DNA of 64,000 bases from Macrotis lagotis (GCF_037893015.1 NC_133661.1:246337503-246401502); one strand, 5' to 3'; positions 58,301-61,189 are shown, numbered from the stretch's first letter. The notes: generated by a model not told the origin, from the letters alone. Numbers and translations: made by a program.

Positions 58301-59034
58301 TCCTTCCCCTGGTCTTCAGAATCGGAAGAAAGGGATGGACAATTGATGTGAATTTCCTGTTCATGATGTTATTGAAGCTGGTTAAGGCTAATATGAGAGA
58401 AGAAACTGTTATTTCTGAGGTTCTGCTGAATGAGGTACAGAATAGAGCAGATAAACTAATTATTTCCTACCCAGTAATGCCCCAAGTAGAAAAGGCTCAT
58501 GATACAGGGAACTACACATAGCTGATCAGGGCTGGAAGCTCTAAATTACCTTTCCTACTCCCAGGAGTATATTGGGAAATGTTTAACAACCACAATACAA
58601 TTTTAAGGTTAATTTGCATTATTAATATTTTCTCTATCAATTTTTTTTAGGTTTTTGCAAGGCAAATGGGGTTAAGTAGCTTGCGCAAGGCCACACAGCT
58701 AGGTAATTATTAAGTGTCTGAGACCGGATTTGAACTCAGGTACTCCTGACTCCAGGACCGGTGTGCTATCTACTGTGCCACCTAGCTGCCCCTATCAATT
58801 TTTTAATATTAAACAATCAACCAAACACTAAATCAAATCTTGGATTAGTAGCATTTGCTAATTTCCAAAGTATAAGTACCCATGCCATATTTTTAACAAT
58901 TACCTCTAGCTGACTCCAGCATAGCCCTGCCCACTCCTCTCTCACCCCCTGTGCCACCTTGCCTTCAGCCAGAACTCAGGGTGCAGAAATACTTACTTCA
59001 TGAATAAGCTGTGGAAGAACCAGGAAAAATAGCC
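5627..59034 (-). CDS. TMEM63C: TMEM63C (CSC1-like protein 2/3 family), partial gene, 18 coding exons visible
   Basis: Multi-exon gene for a polytopic channel of the OSCA/TMEM63 (CSC1-like) family, whose members are mechanically or osmotically gated cation channels of plasma and internal membranes. Exon products in order give a helix-1 region ([18 protein letters not shown]), an RRM-like cytosolic domain ([19 protein letters not shown] through APHPKDILW), then helices 3-10 with family signatures such as [29 protein letters not shown] and [12 protein letters not shown], and a hydrophilic C-terminus. TMEM63C is preferred over TMEM63A/B because of IIVPFG (A has IIAPFG), [10 protein letters not shown], the [12 protein letters not shown] segment and a C-terminus containing [11 protein letters not shown] and FQEGL. 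Visible coding sequence is 2024 nt (about 674 codons); the mammalian protein is about 800 residues, so roughly 110 N-terminal residues lie beyond the right edge and about 37 are missing in the assembly gap. Exon phases agree at every junction and no stop interrupts an exon, so the gene looks functional. Paralog assignment rests on remembered family sequences. Confidence 0.93.
6243..6690 (+). mobile_element. tRNA-derived SINE of the second type, copy C, split by a hAT-like insertion
   Basis: Head (cagcagcagttagtggatag) to about 6362 (gggtcacttaagtgccttag), and 3' part from about 6568 (ctcttaagattataaattgc; gtatatcagtgaaattatag). The sequence between (6363-6567) is unrelated and ends in a hAT-like terminus. 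Confidence 0.6.
6363..6567 (-). mobile_element. hAT-like non-autonomous DNA transposon
   Basis: In minus orientation it begins CAGGGGTGTCAAATTCAAAG near 6557, a hAT-Charlie-type terminus. Body text aattgggaaatgtttaacaa and ttttctaagtcactaagtag recurs in degenerate form at 52555-52660 (with ctatttgagtttgactccac). Terminal repeats are imperfect; assignment is tentative. Confidence 0.5.
7850..8055 (+). mobile_element. MIR-like CORE-SINE, decayed
   Basis: aggaaaagcactggcattag, cttgggttctagacttgggt, tcagttgttaaatgggtata and gctatcatttgctatt resemble a MIR from head to tail. Confidence 0.55.
8086..8375 (+). mobile_element. MAR1-like marsupial SINE with (CAT)n tail
   Basis: tRNA-type start (gagcacctaggtggtgcagg), CORE (gattttgggcaagtcattta), then a long unique 3' part (ccatctccagatgtcctgat; tggcatcaccgacctgatgt; tggtcttctttgaaaatgaa) ending in (atc)n. 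Such non-poly(A) tails are typical of SINEs mobilised by RTE-type LINEs. Family name from memory. Confidence 0.75.
8455..8555. repeat. (TATG)n/(TA)n microsatellite cluster
   Basis: gcatgtatgtatgtatgcat (8467-8486) and tatatatatatatata (8527-8542). Confidence 0.9.
8888..9125 (+). mobile_element. tRNA-derived SINE of a second type, copy A
   Basis: Head gtgtggcatagtggatagag, B-box region tgagttcaaattgtgcctct, then tcagagaaggtaccaacttg and a 3' segment ctatgccaatgaaatcatag. The same 3' segment recurs at 6640-6675 and 16670-16705, defining one family. Confidence 0.65.
9235..9435 (+). mobile_element. MIR/THER-type CORE-SINE
   Basis: acctcagacacttaataact, gtgagtcacttaacctttat, ctctttaaaatgggaataat, ggttattgtgaagatcaaat, tactatataagtgctagttg. 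Confidence 0.78.
9955..10038 (-). CDS. TMEM63C: TMEM63C visible exon 17 (84 nt), C-terminal tail
   Basis: Encodes [20 protein letters not shown] then SSTLFLYK. It is a poorly conserved hydrophilic Ser-rich tail. It is called from the CTCTCTGCAG acceptor, the GTGAGT donor, a clean open frame, phase 0 at both ends and its place before the last exon. It is the least certain exon by sequence, although a Ser/Thr cluster followed by a hydrophobic-Tyr end also occurs here in the mammalian protein. Confidence 0.75.
10039..10710 (-). other. TMEM63C intron (672 bp)
   Basis: Unique sequence; I see no repeat or gene in it. Confidence 0.7.
10711..10823 (-). CDS. TMEM63C: TMEM63C visible exon 16 (113 nt), helix 10
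   Basis: Encodes [20 protein letters not shown] then [18 protein letters not shown]. This is the last membrane helix followed by a basic cytosolic stretch. The acceptor is CACCTTGTAG and the donor GTGAGC. It ends in phase 0. Confidence 0.92.
10824..11918 (-). other. TMEM63C intron (1.1 kb)
   Basis: A MIR/L2-like scrap (11040-11100, ggagcttattaaatacttgt) and an L2-like 3' end remnant (11560-11690, aataagctccttgaggacaa). Otherwise unique. Confidence 0.6.
11919..12086 (-). CDS. TMEM63C: TMEM63C visible exon 15 (168 nt), helix 9
   Basis: Encodes [40 protein letters not shown] and [18 protein letters not shown][LM].D[RK]YN[LM]Y[YF]....KL and FW.[LY]FFS..R.G are conserved. The acceptor is CCTTTTCCAG and the donor GTAGGG. 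Confidence 0.95.
12326..12476 (-). mobile_element. tRNA-derived marsupial SINE, copy 2
   Basis: Same family; lacks the usual ggtaattatta after the CORE. An exact 14-bp target duplication caacttttattttt lies at 12312-12325 and 12477-12490. It is in the intron upstream of TMEM63C visible exon 15. Confidence 0.9.
13552..13748 (+). mobile_element. hAT-like repeat ('cttgttt...acacaaaaaaggtt' type), copy 1
   Basis: agatccaacttgtttctttt, attctatgtattttatttcc, ttaaaaacattattcttagg and gacacaaaaaaggtttaaaa share order and spacing with 25990-26165. Ends carry inverted ttaa.cc/ggtt.aa motifs. Confidence 0.5.
14302..14407 (-). CDS. TMEM63C: TMEM63C visible exon 14 (106 nt), helix 8
   Basis: Encodes [20 protein letters not shown] then [15 protein letters not shown] plus one base of Gly. 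AYSITCPII[VA]PFG is a family signature; Val before PFG points to TMEM63C. The acceptor is TTTTGTTTTAG and the donor GTAAGT. Confidence 0.95.
14708..14870 (-). CDS. TMEM63C: TMEM63C visible exon 13 (163 nt), helices 6-7
   Basis: Encodes [40 protein letters not shown] and [20 protein letters not shown][NQ]GAFFVNYVI is the most conserved stretch in the family, covering the pore helix. The acceptor is GACCTTGCAG, preceded in the transcript by an unusually long CU-rich tract. The donor is GTAAGA. Confidence 0.95.
14872..15085 (-). promoter_or_regulatory. Long CU-rich tract before TMEM63C visible exon 13
   Basis: The plus strand is very purine-rich (gaagaag, ggaggggagg, aaaaaaaagagggg), so the transcript has an almost uninterrupted ~200-nt pyrimidine-rich stretch directly upstream of the 3' splice site at 14870/14871. 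This is far longer than a normal polypyrimidine tract. A regulatory role is only an inference. Confidence 0.4.
15156..15307 (-). mobile_element. tRNA-derived marsupial SINE, copy 3
   Basis: Same family; exact 15-bp target duplication tctgctaagcatttt at 15141-15155 and 15308-15322. Confidence 0.9.
15946..16011 (-). CDS. TMEM63C: TMEM63C visible exon 12 (66 nt)
   Basis: Encodes [20 protein letters not shown] then F and CA of Gln. This aligns with [LF]..F[LF]RWLFD...E.[AS]I..[FE]. The acceptor is TTCCTTCTAG and the donor GTAAGT. It is a small exon recognised by phase and the WLFD motif. Confidence 0.9.
16515..16715 (+). mobile_element. tRNA-derived SINE of the second type, copy B (5'-truncated)
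   Basis: agatgtgagttcaagcccag, ctggttgtgtcatcctagtc, ggtagagggagtgtcttcac, atattaatgaaatcacaggt. The head is missing. Confidence 0.65.
17468..17623 (-). mobile_element. tRNA-derived marsupial SINE, copy 4
   Basis: Same family, full-length, with A box (GGAGTGGCTAGGTGGTGCAG) and B box. Flanked by T-rich, probably duplicated sequence (aaggtttttttt), so the exact ends are ambiguous. Confidence 0.88.
17859..17945 (-). CDS. TMEM63C: TMEM63C visible exon 11 (87 nt), helix 5
   Basis: Encodes [20 protein letters not shown] then ILPSLSLA. K-x-Y-x-FL-x-FMV-ILPS is the conserved pore-lining helix segment of the family. The acceptor is GTCCTATAG and the donor GTAGGC. Confidence 0.92.
18560..18850 (+). 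mobile_element. MIR/THER-type CORE-SINE, with internal insertion
   Basis: aataagtcactttagctctc, cttactgtaaaatgggatta, then after 18650-18770 of other sequence ccttaaagcactatataaat and gttagttattatt. The middle piece looks like a later insertion. Confidence 0.55.
19115..19362 (-). mobile_element. SINE with BovB/RTE-like 3' end, copy 1
   Basis: In plus orientation: ctgttgttgtggttcagtct, gactcttcatgaccctattt, ttcttggcaaagatactgga, gatgaagaaactgaggcaaa, ending tttgtccactgtgccaccta (tRNA head in reverse). The head is tRNA-derived and the tail resembles BovB/RTE 3' ends. Confidence 0.75.
19482..20972 (-). mobile_element. L1, 5'-truncated, about 1.49 kb
   Basis: Minus-strand L1 with a 3' UTR (19482-19900; it includes the ORF2-distal motif acattgtttcatggtttaca) and an ORF2 C-terminus whose frame still reads [32 protein letters not shown] and [20 protein letters not shown]. 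This agrees with the mammalian L1 ORF2 ending ([23 protein letters not shown]). Near-identical 15-bp direct repeats (cattatct[a/c]ttcttt at 19467-19481 and 20973-20987) mark its ends, and it split a MIR. A tiny SINE piece lies inside it at 20035-20079. Confidence 0.9.
20035..20079 (-). mobile_element. SINE 3' tip only (about 45 bp) inside an L1
   Basis: A T-run plus agatttttgcaaggcaatgg and ggttaagtgcc, the last ~30 bp of the SINE and its poly(A). Flanked by a short tttcca repeat (20029-20034 and 20080-20085). It interrupts otherwise continuous L1 sequence between cactcca and cacttctttac. Confidence 0.8.
21645..21885 (+). mobile_element. MIR/THER-type CORE-SINE
   Basis: gacttggagtcaggatggcc, gggcaagttacttaatctct, ttccttatctgtaaaatgag, ggttgttgtgagggtcaaat and a (tta)n-like end are the classic MIR/THER1 order. 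Confidence 0.8.
22108..22221 (-). mobile_element. tRNA-derived marsupial SINE, copy with internal deletion
   Basis: Same family. The CORE-to-B-box part is deleted: cttgcc joins directly to tgatttgaacccaggtactc. Similar CT-rich sequence on both sides may be its target duplication. Confidence 0.85.
22331..22437 (-). CDS. TMEM63C: TMEM63C visible exon 10 (107 nt), helix 4
   Basis: Encodes [20 protein letters not shown] then [15 protein letters not shown] plus AG of Arg. NP-I-[VI]-[TS]-QF...LLW and the [LF]EAHWT end are conserved across TMEM63 proteins. The acceptor is TTCCCTACAG and the donor GTGAGC. Confidence 0.93.
22705..22817 (+). mobile_element. Short L1/HAL1 3'-end fragment
   Basis: gaagggaatggggagggaag followed by aaaacatactgaaaattgat and an A-rich end (aaataaaatactaaataaaa) matches the 3' UTR type at 34720-34815. 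Only the last ~110 bp are present. Confidence 0.5.
22975..23230 (-). mobile_element. MIR-type CORE-SINE
   Basis: Plus-strand reading tttattaaatggttactacg, agatgaaatggacccagaga, ggtcaagtgaattgtgtaag and gaatttgaactctggtcttt is the reverse MIR pattern. It ends ~50 bp before the NAP1L1 retrocopy. Confidence 0.7.
23278..23291. repeat. Target-site duplication, left copy, of the NAP1L1 retrocopy
   Basis: aaatctaaactttt is repeated exactly at 25282-25295. In minus orientation the repeat starts AAAAG, the usual product of L1 endonuclease cutting at a TTTT/GA-like site. It merges with the poly(A) tract on its right. Confidence 0.9.
23288..25281 (-). pseudogene. NAP1L1: NAP1L1 processed pseudogene
   Basis: Intronless copy of nucleosome assembly protein 1-like 1, a histone H2A-H2B chaperone. 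The start [19 protein letters not shown] (ATG at 25148) is followed by an in-frame TAA at 25089-25091. The body then reads [72 protein letters not shown] and the acidic tail [10 protein letters not shown] one-base insertion near 24700 shifts the frame after the KAKLEEEE segment, and another near 24006 alters the last residues. The GC-rich parental 5' UTR (25149-25274), a 3' UTR with AATAAA near 23313 and a poly(A) tract (23288-23296) are kept. The 14-bp direct repeat aaatctaaactttt flanks it (23278-23291 and 25282-25295). This shows L1-mediated insertion of a nearly full-length mRNA. It lies in the TMEM63C intron in the same orientation and cannot make NAP1L1. Confidence 0.95.
25282..25295. 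repeat. Target-site duplication, right copy, of the NAP1L1 retrocopy
   Basis: Exact 14-bp match to 23278-23291. It marks the 5' end of the inserted cDNA. Confidence 0.9.
25990..26168 (+). mobile_element. hAT-like repeat, copy 2
   Basis: gcaggattcttaacttggga, tcttgtttttaaaaatattt, gatattttattttatgcatt, taaaaacattattctgagga, ctagattgctaaaaggatac. The left terminus resembles CAGGRTTCTTAAC, a hAT-type end. Confidence 0.5.
26348..26501 (-). CDS. TMEM63C: TMEM63C visible exon 9 (154 nt), helix 3
   Basis: Encodes [19 protein letters not shown], a hydrophobic run ([20 protein letters not shown]) and [12 protein letters not shown]. The FFLTTP-[SA]-II motif is a family hallmark and NVT is a possible glycosylation sequon in the helix 3-4 loop. 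The acceptor is CTGTCCCTTAG. The donor after CAG is GTGCTC, a poor match beyond GT, yet it is the only one that keeps the conserved [11 protein letters not shown] join in frame. Confidence 0.93.
27080..27275 (+). mobile_element. MIR/THER-type CORE-SINE
   Basis: ttgggcaagtcattttaact, cagtttacttgtctgtaaaa, aaaattgttgtgaggatcaa, ataaatgctagctattattc. A short opposite-strand MIR core (27285-27385) follows. Confidence 0.75.
27439..27561 (-). CDS. TMEM63C: TMEM63C visible exon 8 (123 nt)
   Basis: Encodes [18 protein letters not shown], then [20 protein letters not shown] and ILW (Trp split). PQQSSV and W[RT]V...APHPKDI.W match the segment leading to helix 3 in TMEM63C. The acceptor is CTCCCCAG and the donor GTGAGC. 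A short cryptic exon-like piece at 30870-30910 would break this join and was rejected. Confidence 0.93.
28490..29478 (-). mobile_element. L1 remnant, older subfamily
   Basis: Minus-strand L1 3' UTR (starts at the T-run 28498-28514) and ORF2 end. The translated remnant [20 protein letters not shown] and DNA ataccacaacttgttcaact support it. Divergence from the 19482 copy is high, so it is older. It abuts an oppositely oriented L1 near 29478. Confidence 0.75.
29479..30868 (+). mobile_element. L1 remnant, ORF2 3' part and 3' end
   Basis: Plus-strand L1: caaatacctcacaccatata, ggaaacaaaatggataattt, gttggaggggatgatggaaa, atcccaaagaggtttaagaa, ggcaaagaattggaaattga, then the 3' UTR with a G-run at 30782 and an A-rich end. 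Frames are broken. A (TC)n(TA)n microsatellite (29858-29953) interrupts it. It is head-to-head with the L1 at 28490. Confidence 0.8.
29858..29953. repeat. Compound (TC)n(TA)n microsatellite
   Basis: TC units with one interruption (29858-29890) followed by TA/TATG units (29891-29953), inside an L1. Confidence 0.95.
31671..31906. mobile_element. Palindromic MITE-like element
   Basis: Left arm (31671-31755) and right arm (31825-31906) are inverted copies: cagggattttcaacc...ccaacaaaaatttgtcaagg...accaca pairs with the reverse of tgtggcccttggcaaatttt...ttgggcaa...aaaggccctag. The centre is AT-rich. Arms have drifted by about one fifth. No open frame. Family not recognised. Confidence 0.6.
32672..32790 (+). 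mobile_element. tRNA-derived marsupial SINE, plus strand
   Basis: Starts ggaggtagctaggtggtgca and ends cttgcaaaaaaa, carrying the CORE tgtgtgaccttgggcaagtc. The aattattg flanks (about 32656 and 32789) are its target duplication. It interrupts ORF1 of the HAL1-like element just at the RIIGLP motif. Confidence 0.88.
33312..33463 (-). mobile_element. tRNA-derived marsupial SINE, in HAL1-like element
   Basis: Same family. It is flanked by ga[t]taaactttt-type repeats (33305 and 33465) and is inserted in the HAL1-like element, opposite to it. Confidence 0.88.
33961..34820 (+). mobile_element. L1 3' end, ORF2 C-terminus and 3' UTR
   Basis: Contains the 3' ORF2 signature in DNA form: gtttctctgataaagatcta, aatgttggaggggatggggg, tctgtagaacaatttggaac, cctttgatccagcaataacc, then a G-rich and A-rich tail ending about 34820. 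The coding sequence is broken. It follows the HAL1-like element in the same orientation; whether it is a separate insertion or part of one element is unresolved. Confidence 0.75.
36977..37121 (+). mobile_element. tRNA-derived marsupial SINE, plus strand
   Basis: Starts ggggcagctaggtggtgcat and has the B box gagttcaaat and a poly(A) tail. Exact 14-bp target duplication aaaaagcaagcata at 36964-36976/7 and 37122-37135. Confidence 0.9.
38225..38480 (+). mobile_element. L2-like 3' end fragment
   Basis: ctaagccctccatgccttat, ttctcattagaatgcagggg and ttcctggcacaggtattaag resemble the L2 3' UTR; strongly decayed. Confidence 0.4.
38576..38626. repeat. (TG)n microsatellite
   Basis: About 25 uninterrupted TG units. 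Intronic. Confidence 0.98.
39625..39681. repeat. (TG)n microsatellite
   Basis: About 28 uninterrupted TG units, 1 kb from the previous one. Length suggests it is polymorphic. Confidence 0.98.
41138..41314 (+). mobile_element. tRNA-derived marsupial SINE, plus strand
   Basis: gggggcaggtagataggaca, gagttcaaatccaacctcag and cttgggcaagttacttaacc. An A-rich tail with C-run ends about 41314. Oriented opposite to the two copies just to its right. Confidence 0.85.
41382..41533 (-). mobile_element. tRNA-derived marsupial SINE
   Basis: Same family, lacking the attaag part of the attattaagtg stretch. The first of two tandem minus copies in 41.4-41.8 kb. Confidence 0.88.
41630..41784 (-). mobile_element. 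tRNA-derived marsupial SINE
   Basis: Same family; exact 13-bp target duplication gctaattactttt at 41617-41629 and 41785-41797. The 5' end reads GGGGGCAGCTAGGTGGTGTA. Confidence 0.92.
42475..42608 (-). CDS. TMEM63C: TMEM63C visible exon 7 (134 nt)
   Basis: Encodes [20 protein letters not shown], then [20 protein letters not shown] and [21 protein letters not shown] is characteristic of TMEM63C. FVTFQD is the last RRM-like strand. The acceptor is CCATAACCCAG and the donor GTGAGT. It ends with GT of a Val codon, completed by the first base of the next exon 15 kb away. Confidence 0.93.
42609..43128 (-). other. TMEM63C intron (520 bp)
   Basis: Unique sequence with no recognisable repeat. An open frame of 72 codons on the minus strand lacks splice context and homology and is judged chance. 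Confidence 0.6.
43129..43252 (-). CDS. TMEM63C: TMEM63C visible exon 6 (124 nt)
   Basis: Encodes [20 protein letters not shown] and then [20 protein letters not shown] plus E. The RHAM-GR start and the IHPC...CFC Cys-rich segment match TMEM63C better than A or B. The acceptor is CCCCAACAG. The donor after GAG is GTAGCA, which is weak at +5. Only 130 bp separate it from exon 5. Confidence 0.9.
43383..43463 (-). CDS. TMEM63C: TMEM63C visible exon 5 (81 nt)
   Basis: Encodes [19 protein letters not shown] then LIELSNQ, matching the family segment EAYP..V..V.[FL]CY[DN]V..LI. The acceptor is TGTCCTGCAG and the donor GTGAGC. It completes the His codon of exon 4 and leaves AG of an Arg codon. It has no long open frame of its own and was found by matching phase and the EAYP motif. 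Confidence 0.9.
44350..44560 (-). mobile_element. MIR-type CORE-SINE
   Basis: catctagtccaactctttca, ttacatataaggaaattgag, gatttgcccaaggtcaccca, acttgaacccaggtctttct: reverse MIR ending 9 bp from TMEM63C visible exon 4. A similar older copy is at 43650-43805. Confidence 0.75.
44569..44639 (-). CDS. TMEM63C: TMEM63C visible exon 4 (71 nt), start of RRM-like domain
   Basis: Encodes [19 protein letters not shown] then KKHF. The pattern [TR]-T-L-[MF]-I-T-x-[LV]-P-[KR]-D is the first beta strand of the RRM-like cytosolic domain of TMEM63 proteins. The acceptor is CTCTCCTAG and the donor GTGAGT. It begins in phase 0 and ends with two bases of a His codon. Confidence 0.9.
44915..45140 (-). mobile_element. 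SINE with BovB/RTE-like 3' end, copy 2
   Basis: Same family: ttgtttcagtcatgtccaaa, tttatgacccatttggggtt, ttctaggcaaagatactaga, ending tactctgctacctagatgcc. Confidence 0.72.
45650..45912 (-). mobile_element. SINE with BovB/RTE-like 3' end, copy 3
   Basis: Same family: cttgttgttcaattgttttt, gggttttcttggcaaaggta, gatgaggaaactgaggcaaa, ending tgtcgtgccacctagttgca. Confidence 0.75.
46380..47135 (+). mobile_element. L2/CR1-type LINE remnant, 5' part
   Basis: Decayed sequence with phrases typical of the L2 coding 3' half and UTR (ccaaaactcatctttccaaa, catgtctaaaaccaaactca, tcatctcatgcctg, gctttcctaaagtgtagatc). It continues at 49899 after the HAL1 insertion. No open frame survives. Confidence 0.65.
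47136..47146. repeat. Target-site duplication, 5' side of HAL1
   Basis: aagtgtagatc, identical to 49888-49898. Removing the element and one copy restores a continuous L2 sequence (cctaaagtgtagatc followed by caaccatgtcatgc). Confidence 0.9.
47343..47385. repeat. (CCCAG)n minisatellite in the HAL1 5' region
   Basis: cagcccagcccagcccagcc, then ccaagcccagggcagcccag: about seven CAGCC units, partly degenerate. Confidence 0.9.
49583..49648. repeat. (TC)n microsatellite in the HAL1 3' region
   Basis: About 30 TC units with one break at 49624. On the minus strand it is a GA tract. Confidence 0.97.
49888..49898. repeat. Target-site duplication, 3' side of HAL1
   Basis: Exact copy of 47136-47146, directly after the A-rich 3' end of the element. 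Confidence 0.9.
49899..50425 (+). mobile_element. L2/CR1-type LINE remnant, 3' part
   Basis: Continues the L2 interrupted by HAL1: caaccatgtcatgctttctg, ggtattcaaagctcttcata, and the typical 3' end with gactatgtgctctttgagag, ggactgtg and tagtaggtacttaatacatg. The short-repeat tail (tgttgactgacta) marks the 3' terminus. Confidence 0.7.
50710..50809. other. Assembly gap, 100 N; probable site of the missing TMEM63C exon
   Basis: Exactly 100 consecutive N, the conventional size for a gap of unknown length. It lies in the intron between visible exons 3 and 4. The exon expected there (about 112 nt, phase 1 in and phase 0 out, encoding helix 2) is not seen elsewhere in 44640-52262 on the minus strand, so it probably lies in the unsequenced stretch. 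The sequence left of the gap ends in a poly-C run (50646-50657). Confidence 0.95.
51520..51684 (-). mobile_element. tRNA-derived marsupial SINE
   Basis: Same family; exact 17-bp target duplication agattctcatagttctt at 51503-51519 and 51685-51701. A three-base insertion (atg) lies in the attatta region. Confidence 0.92.
52263..52311 (-). CDS. TMEM63C: TMEM63C visible exon 3 (49 nt)
   Basis: Encodes [16 protein letters not shown] plus two bases of a Glu codon. F-[AS]-RTTI-x-N is a conserved family segment between helices 1 and 2. The acceptor is TTCTTTTTCAG and the donor GTAGGT. The following exon, which should start with one base completing Glu and encode helix 2, is not present in the sequence up to 44640. 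Confidence 0.88.
52312..54253 (-). other. TMEM63C intron (1.9 kb)
   Basis: A degenerate hAT-like piece (52545-52665), reverse MIR cores (52670-52800 and 53935-54125), and AT-rich unique sequence. No gene. Confidence 0.6.
54254..54396 (-). CDS. TMEM63C: TMEM63C visible exon 2 (143 nt), helix 1
   Basis: Encodes [19 protein letters not shown] followed by a hydrophobic stretch ([20 protein letters not shown]) and NYSGPLR. CGDDA and the PIN[YL][ST]G end of the first helix are family hallmarks; NYS is a possible N-glycosylation site on the outer face. The acceptor is TCTCTCCTAG and the donor GTAAGA. It receives the split Lys codon from the previous exon and leaves one base of the next codon. Confidence 0.92.
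55259..55361. repeat. Compound (TA)n(GA)n microsatellite
   Basis: TA units (55259-55331, with a short gatatatgttta break) joined to about 15 AG units (55331-55361). Confidence 0.97.
56445..56745 (-). mobile_element. MAR1-like marsupial SINE, minus strand
   Basis: Reverse complement of the 3' part seen at 8290-8350 (gtccttcattctcaaagaag, ccatgacatt, gaggtgatgccatgtcaagc, gaggactgtgctaagtcact). The 5' part is degraded; clearest between 56545 and 56740. Confidence 0.65.
56888..57032 (-). mobile_element. tRNA-derived marsupial SINE
   Basis: Same family, full-length; flanked by aagtcat repeats (56876-56882 and 57034-57040). Confidence 0.9.
57385..57545 (-). mobile_element. MIR-type CORE-SINE
   Basis: atggaatttcagagctggaa, gaggtccagagaggttaagg, gatttgcccaaaatatcaca, acccaggtctctcagttcca: reverse MIR core. 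Confidence 0.7.
57640..57835 (-). mobile_element. MIR-related element of the 'tactatgtaccagccactg' type
   Basis: agtcaataaatggttattaa, gtagctactatgtaccagcc, acataaaagggcaaaagaca, aagatcacacagtcttgggg, aatatgcaaataac. The same pattern occurs, more decayed, at 54590-54715 and 55620-55790. Confidence 0.55.
58216..58318. repeat. 50-bp perfect tandem duplication
   Basis: 58216-58265 and 58266-58315 are identical (unit starts tcaaataggtatcatatatt and ends ttcccctggtct), with three more bases matching at the right end. Two copies only. Confidence 0.97.
58647..58792 (-). mobile_element. tRNA-derived marsupial SINE
   Basis: Same family; exact 12-bp target duplication tatcaatttttt at 58635-58646 and 58793-58804. 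It lies 200 bp 3' of TMEM63C visible exon 1. Confidence 0.92.
58997..59034 (-). CDS. TMEM63C: TMEM63C visible exon 1 (38 nt)
   Basis: Encodes [12 protein letters not shown] plus the first two bases of a Lys codon, matching the conserved G-F-x-SWFF-N-S segment before helix 1. A TTTTTTCCCACAG acceptor sits to the right and a strong GTAAGT donor to the left. It is the most 5' exon I can recognise; the segment before it (family motif DYGR) is not found between 59035 and 64000. Confidence 0.85.
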
Positions 59035-60238
59035 CTGTGGGAAAAAAGAAGAGGAGAGTAAGTAGGGGTCTCCTCAGCTTTCAAGGATACAGACATGCTT
59101 CCAGGACCTGGAAAATCACTAAGGGCATTAGTCCTGACCTGAATTTTGTCCACGTTAAGTCATCAGATATTGTAAAAACTAATTCATTAAGAGAGGATGT
59201 ATGAGTGTTGTACATGAGTATACAAATACTTCCCCTAACACACACAATTCTATAATTGGGAAAGACCTCAAAGGCCATCTAGTCCTGTTTTCTTAATTTT
59301 ATAAAGGATGAAATCAAGTCCCAAAGAAGCTAAGTGACTTGTCCAAGTTCACACAGGTTAAGTATATCATTTTCTGGATATGAATTCAGAGTTAGTATTC
59401 TTTCTCCATAGGTGTCAAGGTGTATACTAGACTGTGTCTTAAATTCAGCTATGATTTACCCTAAAAAATATGGTTAAATTCTGATGAAGGGTATGTCATA
59501 TTCATTTACTTTGATGTCCTCACTCCCCAATATGCCACCTTAAGCATAAATACCATGTTCCAACTAACTTATCACAATTTTGAATCTATTCTATTCTCCC
59601 CTATACCTCACCAGTTCCAATCCTATCTGCTTCACTCACTTTTTAGGCTAATATTGAAGTGAAAAGGAAGAAAAGAATTGGACATGATTGAAATAACCAA
59701 GTAACTAAAAATGAAACCTTTTGATAGCCTAGTGAAGTCTGTGGTATTCATGTCAGAATAATGTTTTTAAATACATGAAATTAAAATACATAGGATTATA
59801 AGAGTGAGAAGCTATTAAAATAGTTTTCATATAGAAATATAACATAAATTATTATAACATAAATATAACATAAAATATTACATATTAAATTAATATGGGC
59901 AACTAGGTGGAACAATGGCTAGAGTACCAAGCCTAGAGTCAGGAAGATTCATCTTCTTAAGTTCAAATCCAGGCTTAGACACTTACTGGTTGGGTGACCC
60001 TAGAGAGATCACTGTGTGTTTGCCTCAATTTCCTCAGCTATAAAATGAATTGGAGAGAGAAATGGCAAACTATTGCATTATCTTTGCCAAGAAAAACCCA
60101 AATGTGATCATAAAATGTCAGACATAACTGATCAAAATATATTGATATAAATATAAAATGGTTTATAATACTCATATGTATGTATACATATGGATATATT
60201 CATACATGAGCATACATATATAACCAGAGACAAAAACA

Positions 60239-60258
60239 TTATATATATATATATATAA
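60239..60258. repeat. (TA)n microsatellite
   Basis: About ten TA units. A TATG-rich stretch precedes it (60175-60215). Confidence 0.9.
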
Positions 60259-60312
60259 TCCTTTTCTTCTATACTGTCAGATATGTAAAGATCATTTAAT
60301 TTCTAGATTATT

Positions 60313-60468
60313 ATTATTTTTTTTAGGTTTTTGAAAGGCAAATGGGGTTAAGTGGCTTGCCCAAGGCCACACAGCTAGGTAATTATTAAGTGTCTGAGAC
60401 CGGCTCTGAACCCAGGTACTCCTGACTCCAGGGCTGGTGTTTTATCCACTACACCACCTAGCCACCCC
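60313..60468 (-). mobile_element. tRNA-derived marsupial SINE
   Basis: Same family; exact 16-bp target duplication taatttctagattatt at 60297-60312 and 60469-60484. Very little decay, so a recent insertion. Confidence 0.92.
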
Positions 60469-60992
60469 TAATTTCTAGATTATTGAAAAAACTTTCTAGC
60501 TTTTCTCAGAAACATATTTGTGTAATCCTAAGAAAGTTTCTTAAATTCAGTCTGCTTCCACATATATAAAATAATAATAATAATAATAATTCATCTCTGA
60601 AGGCTTTAAAGTTCTTTGTAAACTTTCAAGTTCTATTATAAGTGCTATAAACATCATTTCCTTTTTCCTCTGTTCCAGACTTTCATTTTCAGCTATTCTG
60701 AGTGTAAAGTCACCTGGATCTTCCCTCTGGTACCTCAAACTCAGTCTATTCCTAAGTCAGCTCATTATCTTTCCCCCTAAACCTGTTACTTCATCTGTCT
60801 CTCATGTTCATAGTTTTGGTATTCGCAGAGGGAATCATAGCTCTTGAATGAAAAGAGACATCAGAGGTCATCCACTCTAACTTTCTTATTTTCCCTGTGG
60901 GGAAACTGAGTCCCTGAGAGATTAAGTAATTTACCCAAAGTCACAGAAGTATGCAAACATGTTTTGCCACTTCAAGTGGGAAACATTTTCTT

Positions 60993-61132
60993 TTTTTTAT
61001 TATTTATTTTTTTGCAAGGCTATGAGGTTAAGCCTGAGGTCACACAGCTAGGTAATTTTTAAGTGTCTGAAACCAAATTTGAACTCAGATCCTCTTGATT
61101 CCAGGTCTGGTGCTCTATCCACCACTGCCCCC
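60993..61132 (-). mobile_element. tRNA-derived marsupial SINE, diverged copy
   Basis: Same family; the ggcttgcccaag part is reduced to gcctgagg and the 5' end is degenerate. Older than its neighbour at 61190. Confidence 0.8.
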
Positions 61133-61189
61133 TGGACACACTTTCCATTGATTCATGCAACTCTTTGACTCTCTCCTCCTTCATCTTTT

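Larger units (their letters stand above)
54397..58996 (-). other. TMEM63C intron (4.6 kb)
   Basis: MIR-related pieces (54590-54715, 55620-55790, 55815-56020), the TA/GA microsatellite, MAR1-like SINE, two young SINEs, two MIRs and the 50-bp tandem duplication. No exon recognised. Confidence 0.65.
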
